From Streptomyces hawaiiensis (GTDB lineage Bacteria > Actinomycetota > Actinomycetes > Streptomycetales > Streptomycetaceae): a stretch of DNA of 64,000 bases. The DNA lies in NCBI RefSeq assembly GCF_004803895.1, contig NZ_CP021978.1:6696001-6760000 (forward strand), in the 5' to 3' direction. The notes below the pieces were generated by a model that saw only the letters and a program-made list of their open reading frames with translations, was not told the origin of the DNA and ran no database searches. Shown here piece by piece: positions 36,091 through 45,351 of this stretch. The position numbers were made by a program, and so were the translations under genes. Every line of letters starts with the position of its first letter. Position 1 is the first letter of the stretch.

Positions 36091-36326
36091 TGCCGGGTGG
36101 GCCCGCAGCCCGGCGGAGCGGGGTGCCGCTGCGCCCACCCGTGCCGCCCTTAGCGGCACTCATGCCCGCAGCGGGGGCGGCCCGCACCCGCCGTCGTACG
36201 CAAGGGGCCGTGTCGGGGGGTGTCCGCCCGCAGCGGTTGGCGCGTCAACGGACAGTCAGTCGGCGTGAGGCCCCATCGCGCCGTTCCGAGGACGGACACC
36301 CCCCGACACGGCCCCGACCCACCACC
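36091..36326. repeat. Dispersed inverted repeat, copy A (236 bp)
   Basis: This block is repeated in opposite orientation at 45063-45298, with about six differences by eye. Its core (36204-36315, 112 bases) is itself bounded by perfect 23-base terminal inverted repeats (36204-36226 and 36293-36315) with the centre TGTCGGGGGG / CCCCCCGACA. It fills most of the 455-base gap between ngcG and rok7B7 and contains no gene. It could be a miniature transposable element remnant, a large RNA hairpin that ends ngcEFG transcription, or both. Confidence 0.85.
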
Positions 36327-36531
36327 GACGATCAGGCGAGGACGCGCACCCCGGCCACAGCCGCACAGACAGAAAGCGCGAACCACCACGTAGCACTCCG
36401 CAACCACCCGTACACCCCCCGGAATCAGTTCAACCTCTTGACGGGAGGCAACCCGAACAGCTCAGCTTAGAGTTCACTAGTTGGACATAGACGGGGTCTC
36501 ATCGAAGCGGCCCCGTGCGCAGGAGGTCGTC

Positions 36532-37743
36532 GTGGAGACTCCGGGGTCGCAGTCATCGCTGCACCGAGCCAACCTGGAGCGGGTCGTACGAGCCGTGCGC
36601 CTGGCGGGCTCCCTCACCCAGGCCGAGATCGCGCGGACGACAGGTCTGTCCGCGGCGACGGTCTCCAACATCGTCCGGGAGTTGAAGGACGGCGGCACCG
36701 TGGAGGTCACGCCGACCTCCGCCGGCGGCCGCAGGGCCCGCAGCGTGTCGCTGAGCGGCGACGCCGGCATCGTCATAGGCGTCGACTTCGGCCACACCCA
36801 CCTCCGCGTCGCCATCGGCAACCTCGCCCACCAGGTCCTGGCGGAGGAGTCCGAGCCCCTCGACGTCGACGCCTCGTCCGCCCAGGGCTTCGACCGCGCG
36901 GAACAGCTGGTCACCCGCCTGATCGAAGCCACCGGCGTCGACCGCTCCAAGATCGCCGGCGTGGGCCTCGGCGTCCCCGGCCCGATCGACGTCGAGTCCG
37001 GCACCCTCGGCTCGACCGCCATCCTCCCCGGCTGGACCGGCACCAAGCCCGCCGAGGAGCTGCGCGACCGCCTCGGCGTCCCCGTGCACGTGGACAACGA
37101 CGCCAATCTCGGTGCCCTGGGCGAGATGGTCTGGGGCAGCGGCCGAGGCGTCCGCGACCTGGCCTACATCAAGGTCGCCAGCGGCGTCGGCGCGGGCCTG
37201 GTGATCAGCGGCAAAATCTACCGCGGCCCCGGCGGCACTGCCGGAGAAATCGGACATATTACACTCGATGAATCCGGCCCGGTCTGCCGTTGCGGAAATC
37301 GCGGCTGCCTGGAGACCTTCGCGGCCGCGCGCTACGTGCTCCCGCTCCTCCAGTCCAGTCACGGCACCGATCTGACCATGGAAGGCGTCGTACGGCTCGC
37401 CCGGGACGGAGACCCGGGCTGCCGTCGGGTGATCGCCGACGTCGGCCGCCACATCGGCAGTGGAGTGGCCAATCTCTGCAATCTGCTGAACCCGAGCCGC
37501 GTGGTCCTCGGCGGTGATCTCGCCGAGGCCGGCGAGCTGGTGCTCGGGCCGATCCGGGAGTCCGTCGGCCGCTATGCCATCCCCAGTGCGGCACGCCAGT
37601 TGTCCGTTCTCCCCGGTGCCCTCGGCGGCCGTGCGGAGGTGCTCGGAGCGCTCGCGCTCGCCCTCAGCGAGATGGGCGATTCGACCCTTCTGGACGGAAC
37701 TGCTCCAGGCGTACTGCAGGCAGTCACCCCTGCCTTCACTTAG
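36532..37743 (+). CDS. rok7B7: ROK-family regulator Rok7B7
   Basis: A 403-residue ROK (repressor, ORF, kinase) protein: winged HTH at about 15-75 (LTQAEIARTTGLSAATVSNIVREL), then a sugar-kinase-like fold with GVDFGHTHLRVAIG, GEIGHI and the zinc motif CRCGNRGCLE. In S. coelicolor this gene affects xylose use, carbon catabolite repression and antibiotic production, and lies between ngcEFG and xylFGH exactly as here. I chose GTG at 36532 because AGGAGG is 5 bases before it; TTG at 36481 in the same frame has no ribosome site. A palindrome (37750-37767) follows its stop at the head of xylFGH. Confidence 0.92.
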   Translation: METPGSQSSLHRANLERVVRAVRLAGSLTQAEIARTTGLSAATVSNIVRELKDGGTVEVTPTSAGGRRARSVSLSGDAGIVIGVDFGHTHLRVAIGNLAHQVLAEESEPLDVDASSAQGFDRAEQLVTRLIEATGVDRSKIAGVGLGVPGPIDVESGTLGSTAILPGWTGTKPAEELRDRLGVPVHVDNDANLGALGEMVWGSGRGVRDLAYIKVASGVGAGLVISGKIYRGPGGTAGEIGHITLDESGPVCRCGNRGCLETFAAARYVLPLLQSSHGTDLTMEGVVRLARDGDPGCRRVIADVGRHIGSGVANLCNLLNPSRVVLGGDLAEAGELVLGPIRESVGRYAIPSAARQLSVLPGALGGRAEVLGALALALSEMGDSTLLDGTAPGVLQAVTPAFT

Positions 37744-37749
37744 AGAACG

Positions 37750-37767
37750 GATGGCACCGTTGCCATC
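37750..37767. promoter_or_regulatory. Palindromic operator before xylF
   Basis: GATGGCACCGTTGCCATC is an 18-base near-perfect palindrome (16 of 18 bases agree with its own reverse complement), 97 bases upstream of xylF and six bases after the rok7B7 stop. It is a candidate Rok7B7 or xylose-responsive operator. Confidence 0.55.
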
Positions 37768-37864
37768 TCGTTAAGGATTTACTTCTTGACGTCGCACGTG
37801 TGGCCGAGTTGACTTCCAGCCACCTCGGCCGCAATGTCGCGGCCTCGTCAGGGAGGTTTCTGAA

Positions 37865-38977
37865 GTGAACACGCGTATGCGTCGCGCCGCTGTTGCTATT
37901 GCCGCCGGTGCGATGGCCGTTTCGCTTGCTGCCTGTGGCAGCGCCAAGGAGTCGGGCGACAACGCCGATTCCACCGGGTCCGCCAAGAAGGGCGACGACA
38001 TCAAGGTCGGCCTGCTCCTTCCGGAGAACGCGACCGCGCGCTACGAGAAGTTCGACCGGGTGCTCATCGAGAAGAAGGTCAAGGAGCTCACCAACGGCAA
38101 GGGTGAGGTCGTCTACGCCAACGCCAAGCAGGACGCCAGCACGCAGAACCAGCAGGTCGACACGATGGTGACCAACAAGGTCGACGTGCTGATCGTGGAC
38201 GCGGTGGACTCCAAGGCCATCGCCGGCTCGGTGAAGAAGGCCAAGGACGCGGGCATCCCCGTCGTCGCCTACGACCGCCTGGCCGAGGGCCCGATCGACG
38301 CCTACACCTCGTTCGACAACGTCACCGTCGGCAAGACCCAGGGCGAAGCCCTGCTGAAGGCCCTCGGCGACAAGGCCAAGGACGGCCAGATCGTCATGAT
38401 GAACGGGTCCTCCACCGACCCGAACGCCGCCCAGTTCAAGCAGGGCGCGCACTCCGTCCTCGACGGCAAGGTGAAGATCGGCCGCGAGTACGACACCAAG
38501 GAGTGGAAGCCGGAGAACGCCAACTCCAACATGGAGGGCGCCATCTCCGCCCTCGGCAAGGACAAGATCGTCGGCGTGTACTCCGCCAACGACGGCATGG
38601 CGGGCGGCATCATCACGGCCCTGAAGGCCGCCGGCATCGCCGACATCCCGGTCACCGGCCAGGACGCCGAACTCGCGGGTGTGCAGCGCATCGTCACCGG
38701 TGAGCAGTACATGAGCGTCTACAAGCCCTACCCGCAGGAGGCGGACGTCGCGGCCGAGATGGCCGTCGCCCTCGCCCAGGGCAAGTCGCTCGACTCGATC
38801 GCCAAGGACAAGGTCGACAGCCCGACCACCAAGGCCATCCCCTCCGTCCTCGTTCCGGTCGTCTCGCTGACGAAGGACAACATCAAGGACACCGTCATCA
38901 AGGACGGCATCTACACGGTGAACGAGATCTGCGCGGGCAAGTACAAGGCCGCCTGCGACAAGATCGGCCTCAACTAG
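37865..38977 (+). CDS. xylF: D-xylose-type ABC binding lipoprotein
   Basis: A 370-residue lipoprotein (lipobox LAAC, Cys24) of the family-4 periplasmic binding proteins. IKVGLLLPENATARYEKFDR, VVAYDRLAEGPIDAY, VTGQDAELAGVQRI and SVYKPYPQEA are the xylose-binder pattern. It captures xylose for XylG/XylH. GTG at 37865 has GGAGG 8 bases upstream. A perfect hairpin (39002-39028) follows the stop, which should make this transcript more abundant than xylGH. The binding protein at 11701-12783 is a close paralogue. Confidence 0.92.
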   Translation: MNTRMRRAAVAIAAGAMAVSLAACGSAKESGDNADSTGSAKKGDDIKVGLLLPENATARYEKFDRVLIEKKVKELTNGKGEVVYANAKQDASTQNQQVDTMVTNKVDVLIVDAVDSKAIAGSVKKAKDAGIPVVAYDRLAEGPIDAYTSFDNVTVGKTQGEALLKALGDKAKDGQIVMMNGSSTDPNAAQFKQGAHSVLDGKVKIGREYDTKEWKPENANSNMEGAISALGKDKIVGVYSANDGMAGGIITALKAAGIADIPVTGQDAELAGVQRIVTGEQYMSVYKPYPQEADVAAEMAVALAQGKSLDSIAKDKVDSPTTKAIPSVLVPVVSLTKDNIKDTVIKDGIYTVNEICAGKYKAACDKIGLN

Positions 38978-39001
38978 GCAACCGCCAAGTCCCCTGAGGG
39001 A

Positions 39002-39028
39002 CACGGGAGTCCGAACCGGACTCCCGTG
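39002..39028 (+). terminator. Intra-operon hairpin between xylF and xylG
   Basis: CACGGGAGTCCG (39002-39013) and CGGACTCCCGTG (39017-39028) form a perfect 12-base stem with a 3-base loop, 25 bases after the xylF stop. Such structures usually stop part of the transcription or protect the upstream mRNA, so that the binding protein exceeds the membrane parts. Confidence 0.75.
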
Positions 39029-39175
39029 ACTCCCGTGCGGGGACCGGTCGCCCCCGAGTTCCTCCGGCGCCCCGCCACATCAGCCCCGCAAGCTCCGCGG
39101 GGCGCCGGACGGATCACTCCTCCCACACTTCTGCACAACCTCCCGCCGGGTCAGGCGGCGAAGGAGATGGTTCAC

Positions 39176-39958
39176 GTGTCCGCTACGCCCGTGCTGGCGT
39201 TGCGCGGGGTCTCCAAGCGGTTCGGTGCCGTTCAGGCGCTCACCGACGTAGAGCTTGAGGTCCACGCCGGTGAAGTGGTCGCCCTGGTGGGCGACAACGG
39301 CGCCGGAAAGTCCACGCTGGTCAAGACGATCGCCGGCGTGCACCCCATCGATGAGGGCGTCATCGAATGGGACGGCAGGTCCGTCCAGATCAACAAGCCG
39401 CACGACGCCCAGAACCTGGGCATCGCGACCGTCTACCAGGACCTCGCGCTCTGCGACAACATCGACGTCGTCGGCAACCTCTACCTGGGCCGGGAGATCC
39501 GCAAGCGCGGCGTCCTGGACGAGGTGGAGATGGAGCGCCGCTCCCGCGAGCTGCTCGACACGCTGTCGATCCGCATCCCCAGCGTGCGCATCCCGATCGC
39601 CTCGCTCTCCGGCGGTCAGCGCCAGACCGTGGCCATCGCCCGTTCCATGCTCGGGGAGCCCAAGCTGGTCATCCTCGACGAGCCCACCGCCGCCCTCGGC
39701 GTCGAGCAGACCGCACAGGTCCTCGACCTGGTCGAGCGGCTGCGCGAGCGCGGCCACGCAGTGATCCTCATCAGCCACAACATGGCCGATGTGAAGGCCG
39801 TCGCGGACAAGGTCGCCGTGCTGCGCCTCGGGCGCAACAACGGCGTCTTCGAGGTCAAGTCGACCTCGCAGGAAGAGATCATCTCCGCCATCACCGGCGC
39901 CACCGACAACGCCGTGACCCGCCGTGCGGCGCGCACGAACGGGGAGGTTTCCAAGTGA
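39176..39958 (+). CDS. xylG: Xylose ABC transporter ATP-binding protein
   Basis: A 260-residue single-domain ATPase with Walker A GDNGAGKST, signature LSGGQRQ, Walker B VILDEPTAALG and H-loop ISHNMAD. It energises XylH. I chose GTG at 39176 because AAGGAG (39161-39166) is 9 bases upstream; the ATG at 39167 touches that site. The stop overlaps the xylH start (GTGA). It is about the same length as, and very similar to, the ATPase at 10907-11686. Confidence 0.93.
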   Translation: MSATPVLALRGVSKRFGAVQALTDVELEVHAGEVVALVGDNGAGKSTLVKTIAGVHPIDEGVIEWDGRSVQINKPHDAQNLGIATVYQDLALCDNIDVVGNLYLGREIRKRGVLDEVEMERRSRELLDTLSIRIPSVRIPIASLSGGQRQTVAIARSMLGEPKLVILDEPTAALGVEQTAQVLDLVERLRERGHAVILISHNMADVKAVADKVAVLRLGRNNGVFEVKSTSQEEIISAITGATDNAVTRRAARTNGEVSK

Positions 39959-41247
39959 GCATCGACAAGACCTCCGCGGCTCCGGACGACCACGTCGTGG
40001 AGAACCCCGAGGCGGCCAAGGCCGCCGTCACGGTCGTCGACCCCCGGCTGCTGGTGCGCGAGCAGGGCCTCAAGGGCTACGTCAGCGAGTTCAAGCGCAA
40101 GATGAAGTCCGGCGACCTGGGTTCCATCCCGGTCGTCATCGGCCTGGCGATCATCTGGCTCATCTTCACGAGCCTGAACTCCAACTTCCTCACCGCGGGC
40201 AACCTGTCCGACATGTCCGTCGCCATGGTCGGCACGGGCATGATCGCCGTCGGCATCGTGTTCGTGCTGCTGCTCGGCGAGATCGACCTGTCGGTCGGTT
40301 CGGTGTCCGGTGTGGCGGGCGCGAGTTTCGCGGTGCTGAACGTCACCAACGGCATGAACGAGTGGCTCGCCTTCGTGCTGGCCATCCTCACCGGCACGGT
40401 CGCCGGCGCGCTGCACGGCTTCTTCTTCGCGAAGATCGGCGTGCCCGCGTTCGCCGTCACCCTGGCCGGTCTGCTGTTCTGGAACGGCTTCATGCTCCAG
40501 ATCCTGGGCAGCAACGGCACCATCAACCTCGACCCGGACGGGGTCGTGGCCCAACTGACCAGCTATTACTTCTCCGACGTGGCCGCCGCGTACGGTCTGG
40601 CCGCGGTGGTGACCGCCGGGTTCTTCCTCAGCTCCTTCCTCGGCAACCGGCGCCGCGAGGCCGCGGGCGTGCCGTCGCGGCCGCTGAGCGAGACCATCGT
40701 GCGGACCGTGCTGCTGGCGGTGCTCGCCTTCACCGTCGCCATCGTCTTCAACCAGTACAAGGGCCTGCCGCTCGCCGTGGTGATCTTCATCGCGGTGCTG
40801 CTGGTCACGGACTTCGTGCTGCGGCGCACGGCGTACGGCCGGAAGGTGTTCGCGCTCGGCGGCAGCGTCGAGGCGTCGCGCCGCGCCGGTATCAACGTGG
40901 AGATGGTCCGGATCTCGGTGTTCGCGATCTCCGGGACCTTCGCCGCGGTGGGCGGCCTGTTCATCGCCTCCAAGATCGCCGCGGCGAACCAGGGAGCCGG
41001 TGGCGGTGACCTGCTGATGAACGCGATCGCCGCGGCGGTCATCGGCGGCACGTCGCTGTTCGGCGGCCGCGGGCGCACCTGGAACGCGCTGCTCGGTGTC
41101 CTCGTGATCGTGTCGATCCAGTACGGCCTCGCCCTGGAGGGCATCGCCTCCCCGGTGCAGTACATGATCACCGGTGGTGTGCTGCTGGCCACGGTCGTCA
41201 TCGACGCCGTCACCCGTAAGACGCAGAAGACCGCAGGGCGCGCGTAG
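39955..41247 (+). CDS. xylH: Xylose ABC transporter permease
   Basis: A 430-residue permease with about ten hydrophobic segments and the CUT2 signatures EIDLSVGSVSGVAGA, GVPAFAVTLAGLLFWNGF and MNAIAAAVIGGTSLFGGRG. A soluble N-terminal stretch of about 55 residues precedes the membrane part. GTG at 39955 overlaps the xylG stop, and GGGGAGG lies 7 bases before it. The operon ends in a strong hairpin (41264-41296). Confidence 0.93.
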   Translation: MSIDKTSAAPDDHVVENPEAAKAAVTVVDPRLLVREQGLKGYVSEFKRKMKSGDLGSIPVVIGLAIIWLIFTSLNSNFLTAGNLSDMSVAMVGTGMIAVGIVFVLLLGEIDLSVGSVSGVAGASFAVLNVTNGMNEWLAFVLAILTGTVAGALHGFFFAKIGVPAFAVTLAGLLFWNGFMLQILGSNGTINLDPDGVVAQLTSYYFSDVAAAYGLAAVVTAGFFLSSFLGNRRREAAGVPSRPLSETIVRTVLLAVLAFTVAIVFNQYKGLPLAVVIFIAVLLVTDFVLRRTAYGRKVFALGGSVEASRRAGINVEMVRISVFAISGTFAAVGGLFIASKIAAANQGAGGGDLLMNAIAAAVIGGTSLFGGRGRTWNALLGVLVIVSIQYGLALEGIASPVQYMITGGVLLATVVIDAVTRKTQKTAGRA

Positions 41248-41263
41248 CGCCGAGGAACACCCC

Positions 41264-41296
41264 CTGTGCCCGGTACCTCCCAGGTACCGGGCACAG
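41264..41296 (+). terminator. Terminator of xylFGH
   Basis: CTGTGCCCGGTACCT (41264-41278) and AGGTACCGGGCACAG (41282-41296) form a perfect 15-base stem with a CCC loop, 16 bases after the xylH stop. Confidence 0.9.
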
Positions 41297-41429
41297 CTGT
41301 GTCATGGGCGTGGCGCACCATGGGTACAGCCGAACGCGTGACGTACGACGCACAGCCTCGGCGCCGCCCGCGAAGGCGGAACATTAGACTCGACAAGCCC
41401 GGCAACAGCTCTACTGCAAGGAGGCACGG

Positions 41430-43364
41430 GTGCCGCTGCTGACCCGTATCAGGGGACCGCGCGATCTGGACCGGCTCAACCTGGAGGAGCTGAACCAGCT
41501 GGCGGAGGAGATCCGCAGCTTCCTCGTCGAAGCGGTCTCCAAGACCGGCGGTCACCTCGGCCCCAACCTCGGCGTGGTGGAGCTCACCATCGCCCTGCAC
41601 CGGGTCTTCGACTCGCCCCGGGACAAGGTGCTCTGGGACACCGGCCACCAGTCCTACGTCCACAAGCTGCTCACCGGCCGCCAGGACTTCTCGAAGCTGA
41701 AGATGAAGGGCGGACTGTCCGGCTACCCCTCACAGGCCGAGTCCGAGCACGACGTCATCGAGAACTCGCACGCCTCGACCGTCCTCGGCTGGGCCGACGG
41801 CATCGCCAAGGCCAACCAGATCCTCGAACGCGACGACCACGTCGTGGCCGTGATCGGTGACGGCGCGCTGACCGGCGGCATGGCCTGGGAGGCGCTGAAC
41901 AACATCGCCGACGCCAAGGACCGCCCGCTCGTCATCGTCGTCAACGACAACGAGCGGTCCTACGCACCGACCATCGGCGGCCTCGCCAACCACCTGGCGA
42001 CCCTGCGCACCACCGACGGCTACGAGCGGTTCCTCGCCCGCACCAAGGAGGTCCTGGAGCGCACCCCCGTCGTGGGACGGCCGCTCTACGACACCCTGCA
42101 CGGCGCCAAGAAGGGCCTGAAGGACTTCATCGCCCCGCAGGGCATGTTCGAGGACCTCGGCCTGAAGTACGTCGGGCCGATCGACGGGCACGACCTGGAA
42201 GCCCTGGAGTCCGCGCTCGCCAAGGCCAAGCGGTTCGGCGGGCCGGTCATCGTGCACTGCCTCACCGAGAAGGGCCGCGGCTACCAGCCCGCCCTCCAGG
42301 ACGAGGCGGACCGCTTCCACGCCGTCGGCAAGATCCACCCCGACACGGGCCTGCCGATCGCCAGCTCCGGCGCCGACTGGACCTCCGTCTTCGGCGCGGA
42401 GATGGTCAAGCTCGGCGAGGAGCGCGAGGACATCGTCGCCATCACGGCCGCCATGCTCCAGCCGGTGGGCCTGGACAAGTTCGCCAAGCGCTTCCCCAAG
42501 CGGGTCTACGACGTCGGCATCGCCGAGCAGCACGCCGCCGTCTCCGCGGCCGGCCTGGCCACCGGCGGCGTGCACCCGGTGTTCGCCGTGTACGCCACGT
42601 TCCTCAACCGCGCCTTCGACCAGGTGCTGATGGACGTGGCCCTGCACAAGTGCGGCGTCACCTTCGTGCTCGACCGGGCCGGCGTCACCGGCACCGACGG
42701 GGCCTCCCACAACGGCATGTGGGACATGTCGATCCTTCAGGTCGTCCCGGGTCTGCGGCTGGCGGCGCCGCGCGACGCCGACCAGGTGCGCGCCCAGCTG
42801 CGCGAGGCCGTCGCCGTCGACGACGCGCCGACCGTGGTCCGCTTCTCCAAGGGCGCCGTCGGCCCGGCCGTGCCCGCCGTGCGCCGCGTCGGCGGCATGG
42901 ACGTCCTGCGTGAACCCGGCACCGACCGGCCGGACGTCCTGCTGGTCTCCGTCGGCGCCCTCGCGCCGATGTGCCTGGAGATCGCCGGACTGCTCGACAA
43001 GCAGGGCATCTCCACGACCGTCGTCGACCCGCGCTGGGTCAAGCCCGTCGACGAGGCCATGGCCCCGCTCGCCGAACAGCACCGCGTGGTCGTCACCGTC
43101 GAGGACAACAGCCGGGTCGGCGGTGTCGGCTCGGCGATCGCCCAGGCGTTGCGCGACGCGGGAGTGGACGTGCCGCTGCGGGACTTCGGCATCCCGCCGC
43201 GCTTCCTCGATCACGCCTCCCGTGCCGAGGTTCTCGCCGAGATCGGTCTCACCGCGCCGGACATCGCCCGGCAGGTGACCGGGCTGGTCGCCAAGCTGGA
43301 CGGCCTCCCCACCGAACGCGGCGCCGCGGACGCCGTGGACTCGGTGGAGCCCGCGCGCGACTGA
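41430..43364 (+). CDS. dxs: 1-deoxy-D-xylulose-5-phosphate synthase
   Basis: A 644-residue thiamine-diphosphate enzyme that condenses pyruvate with glyceraldehyde 3-phosphate, the first step of the MEP isoprenoid pathway. Visible motifs are WDTGHQSYVHKLLTGR (His for substrate), GDGALTGGMAWEALNN (thiamine/Mg), YDVGIAEQHA (catalytic Glu) and DRAGVTGTDGASHNG. The GTG at 41430 is preceded by AAGGAGG with 5 bases spacing. Standalone gene between two hairpins; TAGACT at 41385-41390 may be its -10 element. Confidence 0.96.
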   Translation: MPLLTRIRGPRDLDRLNLEELNQLAEEIRSFLVEAVSKTGGHLGPNLGVVELTIALHRVFDSPRDKVLWDTGHQSYVHKLLTGRQDFSKLKMKGGLSGYPSQAESEHDVIENSHASTVLGWADGIAKANQILERDDHVVAVIGDGALTGGMAWEALNNIADAKDRPLVIVVNDNERSYAPTIGGLANHLATLRTTDGYERFLARTKEVLERTPVVGRPLYDTLHGAKKGLKDFIAPQGMFEDLGLKYVGPIDGHDLEALESALAKAKRFGGPVIVHCLTEKGRGYQPALQDEADRFHAVGKIHPDTGLPIASSGADWTSVFGAEMVKLGEEREDIVAITAAMLQPVGLDKFAKRFPKRVYDVGIAEQHAAVSAAGLATGGVHPVFAVYATFLNRAFDQVLMDVALHKCGVTFVLDRAGVTGTDGASHNGMWDMSILQVVPGLRLAAPRDADQVRAQLREAVAVDDAPTVVRFSKGAVGPAVPAVRRVGGMDVLREPGTDRPDVLLVSVGALAPMCLEIAGLLDKQGISTTVVDPRWVKPVDEAMAPLAEQHRVVVTVEDNSRVGGVGSAIAQALRDAGVDVPLRDFGIPPRFLDHASRAEVLAEIGLTAPDIARQVTGLVAKLDGLPTERGAADAVDSVEPARD

Positions 43365-43372
43365 CACCGCTG

Positions 43373-43418
43373 AATGGGCCGGTTCCGCCACCGTGAAGGG
43401 TGGTGAAACCGGCCCATT
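43373..43418 (+). terminator. Terminator of dxs
   Basis: The arms AATGGGCCGGTT (43373-43384) and AACCGGCCCATT (43407-43418) pair perfectly, with CCACC/GGTGG extending the stem after a small internal loop; the stop of dxs is 8 bases before it. Confidence 0.9.
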
Positions 43419-43500
43419 GGCGTGAATCCTTCCCCGCTGGGGCATACGGATGGTGCCCCCTCTCGATCATGTCGAGGACGACAAGCGTGGGAGGTACCCC

Positions 43501-45018
43501 GTGAGCAGCACCCTCTTCCGGACGAAGAGAGTCGAACAGTCCATCCGCGACACCGAAGAGCCGGAGCACGCGCTCAAGAAGTCCTTGTCCGCGCTGGATC
43601 TGACCGTCTTCGGCGTCGGCGTGATCATCGGCACCGGCATCTTCGTCCTCACCGGCACTGTCGCCAAGGACAACGCCGGGCCCGCGACGGCTCTGGCGTT
43701 CGTCGCGGCCGGCGTCGCCTGCGCCCTGGCCGCGCTGTGTTACGCCGAGTTCGCTTCCACGGTCCCGGTCGCCGGGTCCGCCTACACGTTCTCGTACGCC
43801 TCTCTCGGTGAACTGCCCGCCTGGATCATCGGCTGGGACCTGGTCCTGGAGTTCGCGCTCGGGACGGCGGTGGTGGCCGTCGGCTGGTCCGGCTACATCC
43901 AGTCGCTCATGGACAACGCGGGCTGGACGATGCCCGCGGGCCTGGGCAGCCGCGAGGGCGCCGACGCCTTCGGCTTCGACATCCTCGCCGCCGCGCTCGT
44001 CCTCGTCCTCACCGGCATCCTCGTGGTCGGCATGAAGCTGTCCGCGCGGATCACGTCGATCGTCGTCGCCATCAAGGTGACGGTCGTCCTCGTCGTGATC
44101 ATCGCGGGCGCGTTCCTCATCAAGGGCGACAACTACGACCCGTTCATCCCGAAGGAGAAGCCCGTACCGGCCGGGTCCAGTCTCGATTCCCCGCTGATCC
44201 AGCTCATGTTCGGCTGGGCGCCCTCCAACTTCGGCGTGATGGGCATCTTCACCGCCGCCTCGGTCGTGTTCTTCGCCTTCATCGGCTTCGACGTCGTGGC
44301 CACGGCCGCGGAGGAGACCAAGAACCCGCAGCGCGACATGCCGCGCGGCATCCTCGGCTCCCTCGTGATCTGCACGACGCTGTACGTCCTCGTGTCGATC
44401 GTCGTCACCGGCATGCAGCACTACAGCGAGTTGTCCGTCGACGCCCCGCTCGCCGACGCGTTCAAGGCCACCGGGCATCCGTGGTTCGCGGGCTTCATCA
44501 GCTTCGGCGCCGCGGTCGGCCTGACGACGGTGTGCATGATCCTGCTGCTCGGGCAGACCCGGGTGTTCTTCGCGATGAGCCGGGACGGGCTGCTGCCGCG
44601 GTTCTTCTCGCGCGTCCACCCGCGGTTCAAGACGCCGCACCGGCCGACCATCCTGCTCGGCGTGGTCATCGCGGTCCTCGCCGGGTTCACACCGCTGACG
44701 GAGCTCGCCGCGCTGGTGAACATCGGCACGCTGTTCGCCTTCGTGGTCGTCGCCATCGGCGTGATCATCCTCCGCAAGAGCCGCCCCGACCTGCCCCGGG
44801 CCTTCCGCACCCCGTGGGTTCCGGTCATCCCGATCCTGTCGGTCTGCGCCTCTCTGTGGCTGATGATCAACCTCCCCGCCGAGACGTGGGTCCGCTTCGC
44901 CATCTGGATGGCCGCCGGCTTCCTCGTGTACTTCCTCTACGGCCGCACCCACAGCCGTCTCGCGCGCGGCGAAGCGGCAGAGGAACAGCCGAGCGCGGGC
45001 GGCGGCGGCACGCCGTAG
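43501..45018 (+). CDS. APC-family cationic amino acid permease (CAT/YfnA type)
   Basis: A 505-residue membrane protein with twelve or more hydrophobic segments. GVIIGTGIFVLTG near residue 40 is the substrate-binding unwound helix of APC transporters, and GFDVVATAAEETKNPQRDMP followed by MSRDGLLP are typical of the CAT (cationic amino acid) subgroup. It probably imports basic amino acids by proton symport. GTG at 43501 has GGGAGG about 6 bases before it; an upstream ATG at 43450 is less well placed. Repeat copy B follows after 44 bases. Confidence 0.9.
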   Translation: MSSTLFRTKRVEQSIRDTEEPEHALKKSLSALDLTVFGVGVIIGTGIFVLTGTVAKDNAGPATALAFVAAGVACALAALCYAEFASTVPVAGSAYTFSYASLGELPAWIIGWDLVLEFALGTAVVAVGWSGYIQSLMDNAGWTMPAGLGSREGADAFGFDILAAALVLVLTGILVVGMKLSARITSIVVAIKVTVVLVVIIAGAFLIKGDNYDPFIPKEKPVPAGSSLDSPLIQLMFGWAPSNFGVMGIFTAASVVFFAFIGFDVVATAAEETKNPQRDMPRGILGSLVICTTLYVLVSIVVTGMQHYSELSVDAPLADAFKATGHPWFAGFISFGAAVGLTTVCMILLLGQTRVFFAMSRDGLLPRFFSRVHPRFKTPHRPTILLGVVIAVLAGFTPLTELAALVNIGTLFAFVVVAIGVIILRKSRPDLPRAFRTPWVPVIPILSVCASLWLMINLPAETWVRFAIWMAAGFLVYFLYGRTHSRLARGEAAEEQPSAGGGGTP

Positions 45019-45062
45019 GTGACTGCGGCCCCGGCTGCTCGCGTGGCTGCGCCTGGTCGCCG

Positions 45063-45298
45063 GGTGGTGGGTCGGGGCCGTGTCGGGGGGTGTCCGTCCT
45101 CGGAACGGCGCGATGGGGTCTCACGCCGACTGACTGTTCGTTGACGCGCCAACCGCTGCGGGCGGACACCCCCCGACACGGCCCCTTGCGTACGACGGCG
45201 GGTGCGGGCCGCCCCCGCTGCGGGCATGAGTGCCGCTAAGGGCGGCACGGGTGGGCGCAGCGGCACCCCGCTGCGCCGGGTTGCGCACCCACCCGGCA
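45063..45298. repeat. Dispersed inverted repeat, copy B (236 bp)
   Basis: Inverted copy of 36091-36326; the core 45074-45185 (112 bases) has the same perfect 23-base terminal inverted repeats (45074-45096 and 45163-45185). The core centre differs from copy A at two positions, and the right-hand flank differs at about four. It occupies most of the 395-base gap between the permease gene and the NYN gene, and no gene is seen in that gap. Confidence 0.85.
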
Positions 45299-45351
45299 CC
45301 AGCAGCGACGCCGAGCCCTGCGGTCCTCACAGCACGCTCAACGCCCTCCGT

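Noticed and set aside
36204..36315. 112-bp core called as an insertion sequence
   Set aside because: No transposase frame and no flanking target duplication; the homology continues beyond the terminal repeats, so it is listed as a repeat only.
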